Assembly (NCBI GenBank): GCA_003049485.1
Contig: PYST01000044.1
Coordinates: forward strand, 113,927-177,926
Direction: 5' to 3'
From: Ophioceras dolichostomum
Taxonomy: Eukaryota > Ascomycota > Sordariomycetes > Magnaporthales > Ophioceraceae
DNA length: 64,000 nt
Shown: positions 32,877 through 44,711 of the stretch, piece by piece
How positions within the stretch are numbered: position 1 is the first letter of the stretch
Layout: every line of letters starts with the position of its first letter
Notes under the pieces: generated by a model
The model's input: only the letters and a program-made list of their open reading frames with translations
What the model was told of the DNA's origin: nothing
Database searches by the model: none
Made by a program: the position numbers and the translations under genes

Positions 32877-34147
32877 CTACGCAGACGTCGCGACGGGCCG
32901 GTTGCTGCTCCACTGCACCATCATCTCCTCCAGACTGAACTCCGCCCCGGATACCATCATGCGTGTGCTCTTGTCCTTCTTAGCCTTAGGTTCCGCTCCC
33001 GCGTCAGCAGCGCCGCCGCCACTGCCTTGTGTCGCCGCGCCGGAAACGAGATCGTCGAGTGTAGATGGGACGCCGGGCGCGGCACCGCTGAGACCTGGCG
33101 GAGGGAACGGGAATCCGCCACCCGGCCGCTGGGGCAGATTTTGCTGGACGGCTCCGGGAAGAGGGGGGGGGGCGCCGCTCGGCGGTCGGGCGGGGAGGTT
33201 CGCAGCGTAGCCGGGTGGAAACTGATGTGATGGGTAGCCTGGTTGGCCGTATGTTGGCGCGCCAGGGAACTGTGATCCCCACGTAGGAAGTATTCGAGTG
33301 TTAGATTATGCTCGAGATCAGAGACACAAGCACCATGGAGGGGGGGAATGGAAGTATGGGAACACTCACAAACGCGCCTGGGCTAGCCGCATGGCCTGGG
33401 CTCTCTGTGTCCCTACCCGCCGCGGCCGCAGCGCTCGTGTTTATCGATCCCTTCTGCAGCGCCATGCGCGCCTTGTGCTCCGCCAACCGCTTCTTCATCT
33501 CGTCGACGGTTTCGACCTTGGCCTTTTTGGAGGCGTGGCCGCCTTGTCCGCCCGACTGTCCTGGTGGTGGGTTGCCCGTCGCGGCGCGGCGCTCCTCCTG
33601 CGCCTCGTAGAAGTTCTGGACGATTCGCGCTCGGTGCTGGCTGATGATGTCTTCTGGCACGCCCTCCATTCCGAAGATCTCGATCTCGAGGCCATTCCTG
33701 TTCGGAAGCGCGTTCTCGACCTGGTCGAGACTCTCCTTGTGGACCTGGTTCATGTGCACCGCGAGACCTGTATGTCATTTCGCACGATGCGGTCAGCGAA
33801 GCTATCTCCAAGAAAAAGCGCGGTATACGTGCACACGCGAGGAACAGGCGCATTGCACGCAAGTCCATGGTCGTCATCGTTGGGTGAAGGGGAAGGCTGG
33901 GAGTGCACGCACCTCCTGCTGTGTTCAATCGCCGACCGCATCGTTCGCACTTGAAATGCTTCGCTTTTTGGTGAGAAATGAGAAGCTTGAGATCTTCGAA
34001 GTCTCGCTCGCCTATATCGTCAGGTCAGTACCGCGGCAGACGCGTGAACGTCGAGGATTGGGGAGCCAATTTGCACCCACAGTAGTAGCACCACGGCCGC
34101 GCCAGGATCTCCTCGACATCAGGATGACCGCGCTTTTTCTTCCCCAT
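32877..34147 (-). CDS. BuGZ/ZNF207-like C2H2 zinc-finger protein
   Basis: Four exons (34081-34147, 33913-34011, 33370-33767, 32877-33269) join in phase to 318 residues; no exon alone reveals the family. The N-terminus is MGKKKRGHPDVEEILARPWC. Two adjacent C2H2 fingers follow, with C20/C23/H36/H41 and C44/C47/H60/H65 (segments KLLISHQKAKHFKCERC and GLAVHMNQVHKE). The conserved SLDQVENALPNR and EIFGMEGVPED blocks come next, then a Gly/Pro-rich middle and KKDKSTRMMVSGAEFSLEEM near the end. In animals BuGZ binds Bub3 and spindle microtubules; the fungal role is less clear (chromatin, splicing or spindle), so function is inferred from family. The first intron has donor GTGGGT. Confidence 0.85.
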
Positions 34148-34599
34148 TTTGCGGTTGGATCGGTCGTAGCAGAGGGGCAAGATCGGACCTCGGGTGAAAA
34201 CAAGAAAACAAAGCCGTTCGGATCTCGGTACCTACTGAGCGTTGCGGCTCTGTCGAGGAGGCCGTAATTTGGCGATGATCAGAGGTCGCAAGTCTTCCGC
34301 TTGCGTGCAAAGTTGTGGCGCTAGCCCACATTTAGCATCCACTGTGCTTACCTAATCACAACGCCGACGATGGCAGCTGGTCTATCAGGGCTCGTCTATC
34401 AGCTGCCGCCGACGATTCATGGGAATGAGGATAAGTTGGTCGCGCCAATCATTCTCGTGTAGTATGCTCTTTGGAGGTATAGAGTGGCCCTTTGGCAGTA
34501 GTCAGGGTTCTAAATCTCTTGCATCATGTGTTATAGGGATGTCTGAGACTAAATGGCCACATTCCCATGGGATTCGTTTCCTTTCTCTCACGCGGCGGT
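34148..34599. other. Intergenic: promoter of the zinc-finger gene, 3' flank of the NLR gene
   Basis: Both neighbours are on the minus strand. I see nothing recognisable apart from a CT-rich segment. Confidence 0.5.
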
Positions 34600-37500
34600 T
34601 CAACCCTTCTCGGGCTGCAGAGCCAACCTCGTGTTTTCCCGTTCTCGGTTCGCCTCCCGTATAAGGTCGCAAGCCTCTATGAGCCAAGATACCTGCTTCC
34701 TTTCCATCCGTTCATCCATTTTTTCCCGCCATGTTTTCTCCTCCCGTTTATTCTCCTCCGCGTCATGTCTCCGGTCTAGTAGTACGTGCAGTCTGTGCCC
34801 CGCCCACTCTAGTATCGTCCGTCCGTCACCGGGGATTCGCCCTGTCGTGTCCGCCCCGGCCGCCAACAGAAGCTCCAGCACGGCGCGCCGGTTGATTCCG
34901 GTCTTCTCCATTTCGCTTGGTGTCCCCATGACCACTGCGTTGAGAGCTGAACCCACCTCGCACACCGGGGCATTCACCTCCGCGTTGCCCTCTTCCAGGA
35001 GATCCCTCACGATCTCGTGGTATCCCAGCGAGGCCGCAGTACCTAAGGAGGTCCACCCCTTGCTGCCATCATCAAGTTTCGCTCCAGCCCGGAGATGAAT
35101 GTGGACACCTGCAGTGTTGCCATACAATCTGGCAGTCCGAAGGGCGCTCGCGCTCACCTCGCCTAGCGTATTCCACTGGGGCAGATTGACGTCGGCCCCT
35201 TTGTCTATGACATAAGACAACACGTCGATGCGAGTCTCATGCCCCGCCCCGAAATGAAGAGCCGAGATTGGAGATATGCCCGGTTCGTTGATACCGCAGT
35301 CGCGTTGGTCTAGATCGTCGCCTCGTCCACCACACAGGCGCCGGACTACCTCGGCGGTTTTCTGTTTCCTCGCCTCGATCGACAAGTTGGGGTCAACAGC
35401 AAGATCTAGAATGAACTCCATCTTCGCGACACTTAGCCGAAGCATTCCTACCTGAATCGCCTGACGAACGTCTAGGTGCGCCCAATGGCTCAACAAGGAC
35501 CTAGCGGTAGCCAGGTGGCCCCGGAACATGGCAGCGACAATCGGGGTAAGTTCGACCCCAGCAGCGTCTTCCAGCCATCTGCCACCTGCAAGCTCATAGC
35601 GCAGATTATGAGGGATAGCACCAAGCCGGGCGTTAGGATGTACGGCGTATGCGGCGCCATTCACATCGGCTCCCATGTCCAACAGCTTGGCGCAGAACGA
35701 TGTGTGTCCACGACTGGCAGCCCTGTAGAGCACTGGCACTTTCAAGGGCCCACAGTGGCAGGCAGACTCCAGATCAGCGAGTGGCACTCCTGATAGCGCC
35801 CATTGGGCAAGAACGGACGTGAACCCGTACTCCACCACCGTCAAAACACTGTTGCTGTCGGGCGTCGGGAGCCACGCCTCTCCGAGGTACTTACGCCCTA
35901 CGGGTGACAGTACGCCGCTGTAGTAATCCCGCACGCCCCAGAAGAAACCCGAATTAAACACGTCTTGGTACCTGGAGTCGTTCCTTGGCTGCCCGAAGAA
36001 TCGCAAGAGCATCTTTGTGGGCCTGTCGTCGGGAGCTTGCTGGGTCTCTTGAGAAGCGGCATGGGTGGCCCAGAACGCGAGAGCGTAGGAGTACTCGTAC
36101 GGAAATTTTGTCGTCGTTGTGCCTTCCTGGCCTTCTTCCACCAAGTACCCCATCCCCTGGTCGTCAAAGTAAGTGCAAACAATAGGTCTGGGGGCCTTTG
36201 CACGTAGTAAGGCGTCCATCCTCGTGCTGTCTAGTATCCAATTTAGGTAGGTCTTAGTAATCGCAACATCCGCTTCACTTTTGCTGAACCGGTGGGCCTC
36301 GATATACTCGGCGACGGAAAGATGGCACACTCTCCAGATACTATGCGAGTCAACAACGAGCAAGTTGTACCATAATTCTTGGATCAGATCGGCATCTAGT
36401 ACCTTGCCGGTTTCGTTGATCTCATCGCCGTCGGGGTCCTCGCAAACAACACGGCAGAGAGTATCGCGCCCTATCGGTGTCTTGGCCGCCAGAACCCACT
36501 GAAATGCTCGTTGCGCTAGCTGTGTTTCAGGGTCGGTTCGAGAGTCCACCTTCTGGAAGATCAAGTCGTAGGTCGATTTGAGGTCTCTTGGTAGCCGGCC
36601 CAGCATATGAATCACGGCATCCTGGGTTGCGCAGTCGCTCAGGAGCTCCTTGATCTGAAGGCTTACTCAGAGAGACCTAGGTAGGCGTGTATCAAACGAT
36701 TGCGTTAGCTCTCGGACCAAACGATCACAGGGACGCGATTATAACACTAGGACGACTCACATTCCCTCCCCTTTTCTGACCAGTGTTGACACGATCTTGC
36801 TTCTTATTTCCTCGCTCATCTTCTTCCATTCTCGATGCTCCTCGACCTCTTGACGCACAAACCGTTCGATGTCATCTGCGTTGTCATCGGCGGAAATTTC
36901 GATACAAGGCCGATCTGAGAGCCGGTCCTTGATGTCGATTTCCGGCCGACTGGACACAAACACCTTGACCTCTCGGTCTGGGGTCGCGAGCACCGTGTTG
37001 ATGAACGAGAGAGGCTCCTTGCGAGAGCCTTCCTCACGCTCGTCCATGGCGTCCAGAACAAGATATGTCCTGGGATAGAGGTTGACGAGCTCTTTGAGCA
37101 ACTTCACGCAGTCGACGAAGCGCAGGTCCGACTTTTCATCCATCCTTCTTCTTGACAGCGTGGCCAAGCCCGTGTGGATAAGCTGCGGTTGACTTTGCAC
37201 GGTAGAGAGCTGTCTTAATAGACATCTTATCACACCGAGTGAGTTGCGTCGCTCGGGTTCTTCTTTGTTGCAGTAGAAGAAGGCGAGGGCGTGATCGATT
37301 GCCGGTCCTTCGCCATCATCCGGGGACGCGAGGTTTTCGATGACCTTTGAGGTGAGGAAGGTTTTCCCGCGCTGGCTGAGTTTTGAGTCACTTGATTAGA
37401 ACCACGTGTGTGCTGAGAAGAAGTTAGTCAGGGATACCGAGAGATCTGGGAGCTGAAGCCTTACGGATGCCTTGAAGCCAGAGGACCCCAGACTGGCCTG

Positions 37501-39283
37501 GGCGTCGCCACTCCTCATACTTCTCGTTGCGGAGAAGCCACTCGCAGCTACCGGCCATTCTTTTCTCGTCGACCTCGAGGTGGTACTTCATGTAAGAGAG
37601 AGGCGAGATCCAGTCCAGCAACTGGCGTCGGTCGGCTATCTGTATGGACTGCAGTGCCTGAGTCACTTCGTTTTCGATCTTCCGAACGCGCTGGAGCTCT
37701 CGACCAGCCGACGCGAAGGCAGCGATGATCTCAGCGTTCTGCAGATTCGACCGCTCCTCATCGAGGAGTTTCCCATCGATTTTGACGGCCCTCGCTTCTC
37801 GATCCAGGGCAGTCTCGAGCTCCCCCAGAGTCTTCATGATGTCTGCGCACTCCTGAGGGTTGACGACTGAGAGCACCGCACGGGTCGCCGTTGTCTTCCC
37901 AAAGAGGCGGATGGACGTTGCAAAAGCCCGGAGAACTCCCGCGCAGAGATCCTCCAGGGCCGTCTCGAGACCATCCAGACTTTGTTTGCTGTCCGATCCA
38001 CGTTCTTTCTCCCGCCTGCAGTAGCCCTCGTAGGTCCTGCATCGCTTGGCGATGCGAGCGACGCTCTCGGTCAAGACAAGAAGGGAGGCCATGTGCTTTT
38101 GCTCGGTGGTGGCCAGTCCAATCATAAATCTGATACACGTCCACGGAATGCTGGCTGCCGCATCGAAGTTGACAGCCAGGTCGCCCACCATCTTCAGTGC
38201 GTCAAGGTGCGACGTGATCTTGCCGAGGATGTCCCGCACAATAAACTCCCTCTCCCCTATCCTGATCTTCCACTGCTTCATCTTGAGTGCCCCTTCCTTG
38301 GCGTTCGCTAACTCTATGACGGAGTCGATTTCAACGGTAGAGTTCTCGCTGCGTAAGATGTCCACTTTATTTTGCCTCAGAGCCTCTTGTCCTTTCTTCT
38401 CGAGCCTCTCGAAGGCTTTATGCCAAGGCCTTATGTAGACCGGGGTCTTCGCCTCGACTGCTCGACTCTCTCCCTGGCCGCCCCGGCCAGCCTTTCCAGT
38501 CCTGCCAGCGCCGTCGTCTTTTGGGGGAGTGGCTGAGCCTGTGCCACTCTGCACGGGTGATGGTAAATTGGGGGTTGAAGTCGGTGCAGTTGGGACAAGT
38601 GACTCTGGCTCTAATGAACTGCTCAGCGGCAGTGCGGGTGATATCGGCTCTGGCGGAGCAACTGATATGGGGACTGACGGGACCAAAACACTCCTTCCTG
38701 TGCCTGGCGCTTTGAGAGGCGATGGCGCCGGGATTGGCACCTGTGAGGTCGGTATTAGCGCGCCGCCAGTGGAAGACATCATGGACACAGCTCTCGCCAT
38801 AGAGGGAGGTTCCGTGGAGGCCCGCACCAGAGGGCCCGGCGACAGGTCGAAAGTCGACTGGGCGGTTTGAAGCGCGACGGCTGATGGAGCTGCCTCCGAA
38901 GGTGGCATTACGGGAGGTGTAGTCGCCAGGGTCGTCTGCTCTGGTAGTTCGGTCACCGGGGGCGCAGTAGGCGCTGGTGATGAAGCAAGCGCCGCTGTCG
39001 ATACTGATGCTGTAGAAACCTTCGCCTCCGAAGCCGGGGAAGATGAGGCTCCAGGGGCTATCGACGCCTGTGCCGCCGGAGCGGGTGCCGCGGAGGCTTT
39101 CAGATCACCCTCGAGAATGATGACCGTTTTCTCTCCGCCTCCGATCGACGAGCGCCCCACAGAGGGTTGAGCCGCCACAGGGGGATGGTGCCGATCATCA
39201 AAGTCCTCGGTAAAACAAGAGAAGACCATCCGCCACCACTCGGTCCGCCGCGACGAGCCGCGGGACTTCTTCCTCCAAGGCAT
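34600..39283 (-). pseudogene. NACHT-ankyrin NLR-type gene with two apparent lesions
   Basis: Three exons are deduced: 37465-39283, 36761-37375 and 34600-36676. The first 300 residues are Ala/Pro/Ser-rich and disordered; an alpha-helical N-terminal module follows (GDLAVNFDAAASIPWTCIRF). Splicing yields Walker A as GIPSAGK, but the following Thr is in the next frame: GGAAAACC has one A too few. The second exon then carries Walker B YLVLDAMDE and sensor VFVSSRPEIDI. At the exon 2-3 join the conserved GMFRWV-type block reads GMSL-stop-VSLQIKELL, with TGA (36669-36667) where Trp is expected. The third exon has a winged-helix-like part and ankyrin-type repeats (LLDMGADVNGA, VIDKGADVNLP, LLLAAGADTTG). 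Fungal NLRs sense non-self and trigger cell death (family knowledge). Either it is a recent pseudogene or two base-calls are wrong. Confidence 0.72.
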
Positions 39284-40279
39284 ATTAGAAAGGAGCGAAC
39301 GGACTGGATAGGAACTTTGTTCAAGATTGCAAAGAATGAAACAGAATACCCGCGATATGGCTCTTGCAATTCTTCACGCGGCCGATTTGCTGGTGAGATG
39401 ATGCTATGCGATCAGGACAAAACATCAATCCCTCTCCCTTCTTAGGAGCGCGCTTTGAGCGGGGTTGAGACCGCCGACAACAGTGGAGTTACAATTCCGA
39501 ACTGCCTCAAGCGCCTGTATCACTTTGGGGCGGTATACATGGCTGCACATGCTGCCTATGTGGTGATTTTATTAGCCACTGAATTACCACTTGAACGCCC
39601 ACAACCCCTCCCTCATCGTGCACCATGGAAATGCTGAAGATCAACCTGGATGTGGACGACACTTTACGCGAAATTTACGCGAACCTCTCAGACCTTAGAT
39701 CACTTGGGGGGCTGCATGGCTTCGCGACACAGCTGACATGCAGGGGAAGCAGTTGGTTCTGCAAGTTTGGGTGCTTTGCATTATGAGGTTGGGGGCGGAG
39801 CACAAGGAGGAAGGAAGCCTCCAAACCAAGGAGAGCCCGATTGAACAGCGTCGACTTGGTGGCAGATCGATGCCTGACTGCTTTGCCCTTCTAGCAAAAT
39901 ACCGAACACTTGTGCGACCCTGGAACTATCCCGCCAAACTGATGCTACTCATCAAGTTGAACGCTCCATCTCAAATCTCAAAGTAATTAGGCACGGACAG
40001 GTAAGACCAAAAACATGAGGGTAGGGACAACACAGGAAGATAGGATACAGCATTCTCCCTGAGAAAAGAAACGCCGATCTGCACGGTGAACACTCTTCTG
40101 GAGGAGCCAACCCCTGGAGCTAGCTCTTGCACTCAACACAATCTTGTCAATAGAAGAGAGAGAACAGACCTTAGGGACGAACAGGGGCTCCTCCTCAAGG
40201 AAATCAAGTCAACAAAGCCGAATGCCATGCTCCCAAGCCGAGAGCCGATGCCAACCCAGCAACAAAGGCGACCAGGACC
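39284..40279. other. Intergenic
   Basis: The 5' flank of the NLR-type gene and 3' flank of the GRF-like gene. Short frames only; I see no gene. Confidence 0.5.
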
Positions 40280-40642
40280 TCAGATAGCTCCCATCTGCCT
40301 CAACTCCTGGAACTGCGCCTCACTCTCCACCCGAACCTGAACCCCATCCTGCCCGACGACAGGCTTGTAGAAGTTGCAACTACCAAAGCGACACACAAGG
40401 AACAGGCCGCCCCAAACCGTCTTCGCCCGGTGGCCGGCCATCAGCTGCTTGCTGGACTCGCCGCAGTGGCAGGGCGCGTTGCCCTGAAGGTTGCCGAACT
40501 GGTCGGCGAAGACCAGGAAGCGGCCGCACGACGCCCTCGCGACGCACCTGTAGAGCGGTCGTCCCGCGTTCCCGTTCTCGTTCGCGTCGCTGGTGGTCTG
40601 CCTCTCCGAGGGACCGTGGCAGTCACGGCAGCGGGGAGGCAT
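40280..40642 (-). CDS. Small GRF-like zinc-finger protein
   Basis: A single-exon frame of 120 residues from ATG 40642. Cysteine pairs form two related modules: CRDCHGPSERQ...GRPLYRCVARASCGRFLVF and, after GNLQGNAP, CHCGESSKQLM...GGLFLVCRFGSCNFYKP. The pattern CxCG..S......G..FxxCxxxxCxFY is that of GRF-type zinc fingers, which bind single-stranded nucleic acid in nucleases and topoisomerases. Here there is no attached enzyme domain. Such short stand-alone proteins occur in many ascomycetes without known role. A GATAAAAG sequence lies about 275 bases upstream. Confidence 0.65.
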   Translation of the reverse strand: MPPRCRDCHGPSERQTTSDANENGNAGRPLYRCVARASCGRFLVFADQFGNLQGNAPCHCGESSKQLMAGHRAKTVWGGLFLVCRFGSCNFYKPVVGQDGVQVRVESEAQFQELRQMGAI

Positions 40643-41755
40643 GATGGGGTATGGTAAGAGGTGGATTGTGTTTGGCTGGAGTTTGGTTGTTTGTGTTAGC
40701 TTTGTATTAACACGGAGTCAGACAGACGGCAGCTGCCCTTACCGAAACCATGGTAGCTGACGAGCAAAGATGACTCTTGGGTTGCTAGGTACGTGATGAG
40801 ATGTTATGCCCAGACGCGGGTTATGACTGGGGGAAAGGCGAAATGTGTTTGAAGAGGAATGAAGGAATGTACGAGGGAAGAAGCTCTTCCGAAACGACGG
40901 GGAATCCGCGCCCCCTTTTATCCACGGTCGATGCCTTTGTTAGATCGCTCACTATTGGTGGCCTCACACTGTCGGAAGAATCCATATCATAGATGGATTC
41001 CCACTTCCGACGGATTCTTGCGCAGCAAGACTTTGACTCACCGCCGAGCAATTTTTGATGCGTTCCTATAGCAGGAGGCCACGGATATGGAATGCGGATG
41101 GCGCTGGTGTTGGGCCGTCTTTGACCTGGCGGGATGCCAAGACGGTGGACGGACGGATATGCAGGAGGCCGTCCAAGCAAGCAAGCTGGCATGCTACCGA
41201 CGGAGGGCCTCCCTCCCGCTTTCAACGGGAGATGACGAGTCCATTACAACACGGATTATGATGCGGAAGGCTGCATTAGATAAGGACTAGTAATACATCA
41301 CTGCAGTCGGCAACGTTGGCCGTGCGTGCTGGGGATGAAATGACAAACGGTTTAGTAGAGGCCGTCCGTTTGCCCCTGATACCGCTTTGAAAGCGGGAGA
41401 CAACAAGCCTGCTTAAAAAAGAGAGAGAAGAGGCGAAAATGGTGGGGGAAAAAGCCCAATATGGAAAAAAAAGTAAAAAGGGAAAAAGGAAAGAGAACGG
41501 GAAAAATAGGGAGGAAAGGAAGAAAGAGGAGAATGAAAAAGGGTGACTCTAATAATACGAGGGAAAAGGGGATTAAAAAAGGAAAATGAAAAAGAAAAGA
41601 TAAAAGAAGATATTCTGTTTGCAGTCTGCCAACACGGAACCCGAGGTCTGTCCCCGCGGCCGTATCGCTATCCCCTTCGCTCCCTTCCCCTTCGCCCGGC
41701 CCCCATCCCCTCACACCACACCACGCCTCCCCTCCTCCTCCTCCGCCCTCTCGCC
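40643..41755. other. Intergenic
   Basis: It holds an A/G-rich stretch (41415-41625 on the plus strand) and a CT-rich one before 41755. I see no gene. Confidence 0.6.
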
Positions 41756-43330
41756 TCAGATCTTCGGGAGCTTCCTCTTAGGCAGCTTCACAAGCGCCGC
41801 ATGCCGCTTGCAAAACGTCTCCACGGCCTCGACGAAGCGGCTCCAGACCTCGGCGGTCATCGGCAAGCTGAGCATGATGGGCCCCCCCTTCCTCGGCAGC
41901 CAGAAGCCGGCCTCGAGCATCTCCATCCAGAACAGGAGGCCGAGGAGGAGCGATAATTCCTCCTCTTCCTGGGGGGAGGAGTAGTCATTGTCCTTGTCCT
42001 TGCCCTTCCGAGCAGCAGCCGAGATGTCGTCGAGGCAGCGCACCTTCTTGTAGTCGATCTTCCTCGCCACGAAGTGCAGGTGCATGATCGATCCGAAGCC
42101 CGTGACGTGGATGCGCGTGCCTCGCAGGACGCACTGGAGCCAGTCGCGCAGCTGGGTGCCCTGCACGTTGAGGCGGCGGGCTTCTTGCGGCGTGTAGACG
42201 TGGGTGAGGCCCATGATGCCGGCGCAGAGCACAAGGGGGCTGGGCTTAGGGCTGCTGCTGCTGATTATCTGGGAGCGGTGGTCGGCCGGGATGTATTTGG
42301 ACATCACGGCGCTGGGGCCGCCGAACGCGCCGCACGGCATGCCGCCGCCAATGTGTCCCCCAAGCGTGATCATGTCCGGCTTGAGGCCTTGCAGCAGGGG
42401 CGTGTCCTGGGCTCCGGCGCGGCCCAGTCGGGAGGCGAAGATCTCGTCGGAGATCCAGAGGGCTCCGGCCTGAGGTGCGTATGAAAAACAAACGGGCGCG
42501 TCAGCTGCTATTCTCCCTGCTGTAGGGGGGAGGGTGGGTTCTTCTGTAATAGTATGTCTGGCTTTTCGTGATGCTAAACTCACCTCCTGAGTACACTCTC
42601 GGATCGCCTTGACGAACTCAGGCGCGACGGGGATGGCACCGCCCCCGTCGACACCTTGAAGCGGCTCGCAGACCACGGCCGCGATCTCGTCGGGATACTG
42701 CTTGAAAGCGGTCCTCAGCGCCTTCGCGTCGTTGAACTTGAGCACCACGTACGAGTCCTGGTGGTGGTGATGTGGGTGGTGGGCGGTGCCTTGGAACACC
42801 ACGATCTTCTCGCGGCCCGTGAACAGCCTCGCGGCCCGGAAGCAGCGCAGGTTGGCCTCGGCGCCCGAGCTCGCGAGGCGGACCTGCTCGAGCTTGAAGC
42901 GCTCGCACAGCAGCGAGGCGAAGCGGGCCTCCAGGGGGTGGATGGCGGCATCGTCGTCGCCGAGATTGAGGCCGTAGTGGTCGATGGCCTTCTTGATCGC
43001 ATTGGCGATGGCCGGGTCCGAGTGGCCGTAGAGACCGGCGCCGCCGCGGTCGTTGGCGAAGTCGTAGTAGCTGTGGCCGTCTAAGTCGTAGAGCTTGCAG
43101 CCTTCGCCTTTGAGGATCGAGATGGGGAAAGGAGGTGAGGAGGGTGAGGAAGTGCCAGGGAGAGTGACTGGGAGGGACACGGGCTCGGCCCGCGCGCTGG
43201 TCCCTTCGGTCTTGTCGTGTCCCTGGCCCTTGACGTGGACCATCTCCGAGTTATAATTCTGCGCTTTGAAAAGCGCGGTTGTTGTCTTCAGAGCGCTTAT
43301 CAGCGCCTCCTCGAAGCGTTGCTGCTCCAT
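41756..43330 (-). CDS. Class III (glutamate-1-semialdehyde aminomutase-like) aminotransferase without the PLP lysine
   Basis: Exons 42584-43330 and 41756-42469, with a 114-base intron (GTGAGT...CCTCAG), give 486 residues. The start is the ATG at 43330. Family segments are clear: YDLDGHSYYDFANDRGGAGL, LASSGAEANLRCFRAAR (phosphate-binding), REKIVVFQGTAHH, VVCEPLQGVDGGGAIP, LWISDEIFASRLG (the PLP-ring Asp, about residue 257) and HVTGFGSIMHLHF. In the block that normally reads LGKxIGGG the sequence is TLGGHIGGGMPCGAFGG, so Gly (about 287) replaces the Schiff-base lysine. Either the enzyme is inactive, works without an internal aldimine, or has another role. The intron length is a multiple of three and lacks stops. 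A TATAAATA box lies about 175 bases upstream. Confidence 0.82.
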   Translation of the reverse strand: MEQQRFEEALISALKTTTALFKAQNYNSEMVHVKGQGHDKTEGTSARAEPVSLPVTLPGTSSPSSPPFPISILKGEGCKLYDLDGHSYYDFANDRGGAGLYGHSDPAIANAIKKAIDHYGLNLGDDDAAIHPLEARFASLLCERFKLEQVRLASSGAEANLRCFRAARLFTGREKIVVFQGTAHHPHHHHQDSYVVLKFNDAKALRTAFKQYPDEIAAVVCEPLQGVDGGGAIPVAPEFVKAIRECTQEVSLASRKARHTITEEPTLPPTAGRIAADAPVCFSYAPQAGALWISDEIFASRLGRAGAQDTPLLQGLKPDMITLGGHIGGGMPCGAFGGPSAVMSKYIPADHRSQIISSSSPKPSPLVLCAGIMGLTHVYTPQEARRLNVQGTQLRDWLQCVLRGTRIHVTGFGSIMHLHFVARKIDYKKVRCLDDISAAARKGKDKDNDYSSPQEEEELSLLLGLLFWMEMLEAGFWLPRKGGPIMLSLPMTAEVWSRFVEAVETFCKRHAALVKLPKRKLPKI

Positions 43331-44711
43331 TGTTCTTTCAGAAAAGATAAATCTAGTCCGAAGAGGTTTAATTTCTTTCTTTTTGAATTCGCAGAGCGCC
43401 TGGTGCGGCAAGAGTGATGATGGATCGAAATAAAAAAAAAAGCGAAGGCTTCTGTTGGTGACCAAGTCTGAATTTGGAAATTTTGATTCTTCCTAGCGGT
43501 GATGTATTTATACGCCAGAGGGTTCGGTGCGTTACACCTGAGGCAGCTACCAGCTTGGTGAAGTGAAGAGAAGGCACGTTCCTCTCCGTTGCCTCTCCAC
43601 TCTCACCGCCCTCGCCGTCCCTATCCTAGGGTGGCTTGTGTGCCTGGCCGAAGGTAGTGAAAGAACCTCCGAAGCCGGAACCAGTCCTGTCGACGACAAC
43701 ATTTCATGATTTCTTTCCAGACCTCGACAATGACACGACAGTAAAAGGCCATCTCCATCGAGAGGAGAAGCTTGAGGATATCCTGTGGAGGAAACTGGAA
43801 AAGAGCGTTACCTTGGGAGAGAAGTTGGCGCTGCAGCATTGTGTTTCATAGCGCTTTCCATGGCCACGTAGTATTAGTAGCCCTCTATTCTGCAACATCT
43901 TTACCATCAACTAACCCATTCTTTAGTCTGCAGTCATTTTCCGAACACCAGCCAGCGGTCTTCCTCCTCACAGACAGGCGTCGCGTCCACACACCTCGAC
44001 AGCCGGTTCCCCCCATCGAGCTGGGGTCATCGCGAGTTTAAACCGCGACCATTCCTTGTACTCGAAGGAGAAATCTAGGTACCGTATGTAATGTCCCTAA
44101 CCGCTTGCCTCCCCGGATGCGAGGAGGCTAGGGGGTTTGGTGGTGTTCATCGTCATTAAAGATCTTTTGGAAGCTTTGAAGCTTCATCGTACTCTTAGAA
44201 ACGACCCCCCTTCCCCCCCTTAAAAAAAGGAAGCAAGGAGGAGACACGGGGAAAGTCCTCTCATCCAAGGAGCGACGCCCATACTACTCCTGAAAAGCGG
44301 GCGTGGCCCGATCCCCGCACTCATACCGTATGGCAGCAAGTGTGGCAGGCTCAGTTACCAGAAAAGCTCGTAACCATCGAAGGGAGCCCTTTATGTCCAC
44401 CGTCCCAGGCCGATTTTGTTCAAGTCAGCCCCGGGCAGATGATAGCAATTGGGCATGCCGCGTTCCATACGCGAAACACCGAGACAGTTGGAGTGATTTC
44501 GTCTCGTGTTCGCCCAGGACACGAAGCAATAAAATAGTAGGTTTGCTCTTTTTCTAGCGTGCCTGCTTGGATTTAAACTAGCAGTGATAAAGACTTTCAG
44601 ACCGGGCATTTGCCGGGGAACGTGAGACCTTAGCGTTGTTTCGCCATGGCTGGCCATAATCCAAAGCATGCCATGCTCCCTCGCCCGTCTTCCTATTCTT
44701 CTTGCGTCCTT
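43331..44711. other. Intergenic: promoter of the aminotransferase-like gene, 3' flank of the DUF6055 gene
   Basis: A TATA box lies at 43505-43512. I see no gene. Confidence 0.6.
43505..43512 (-). promoter_or_regulatory. TATA box of the aminotransferase-like gene
   Basis: TATAAATA on the minus strand, about 175 bases before the ATG at 43330. Confidence 0.55.
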
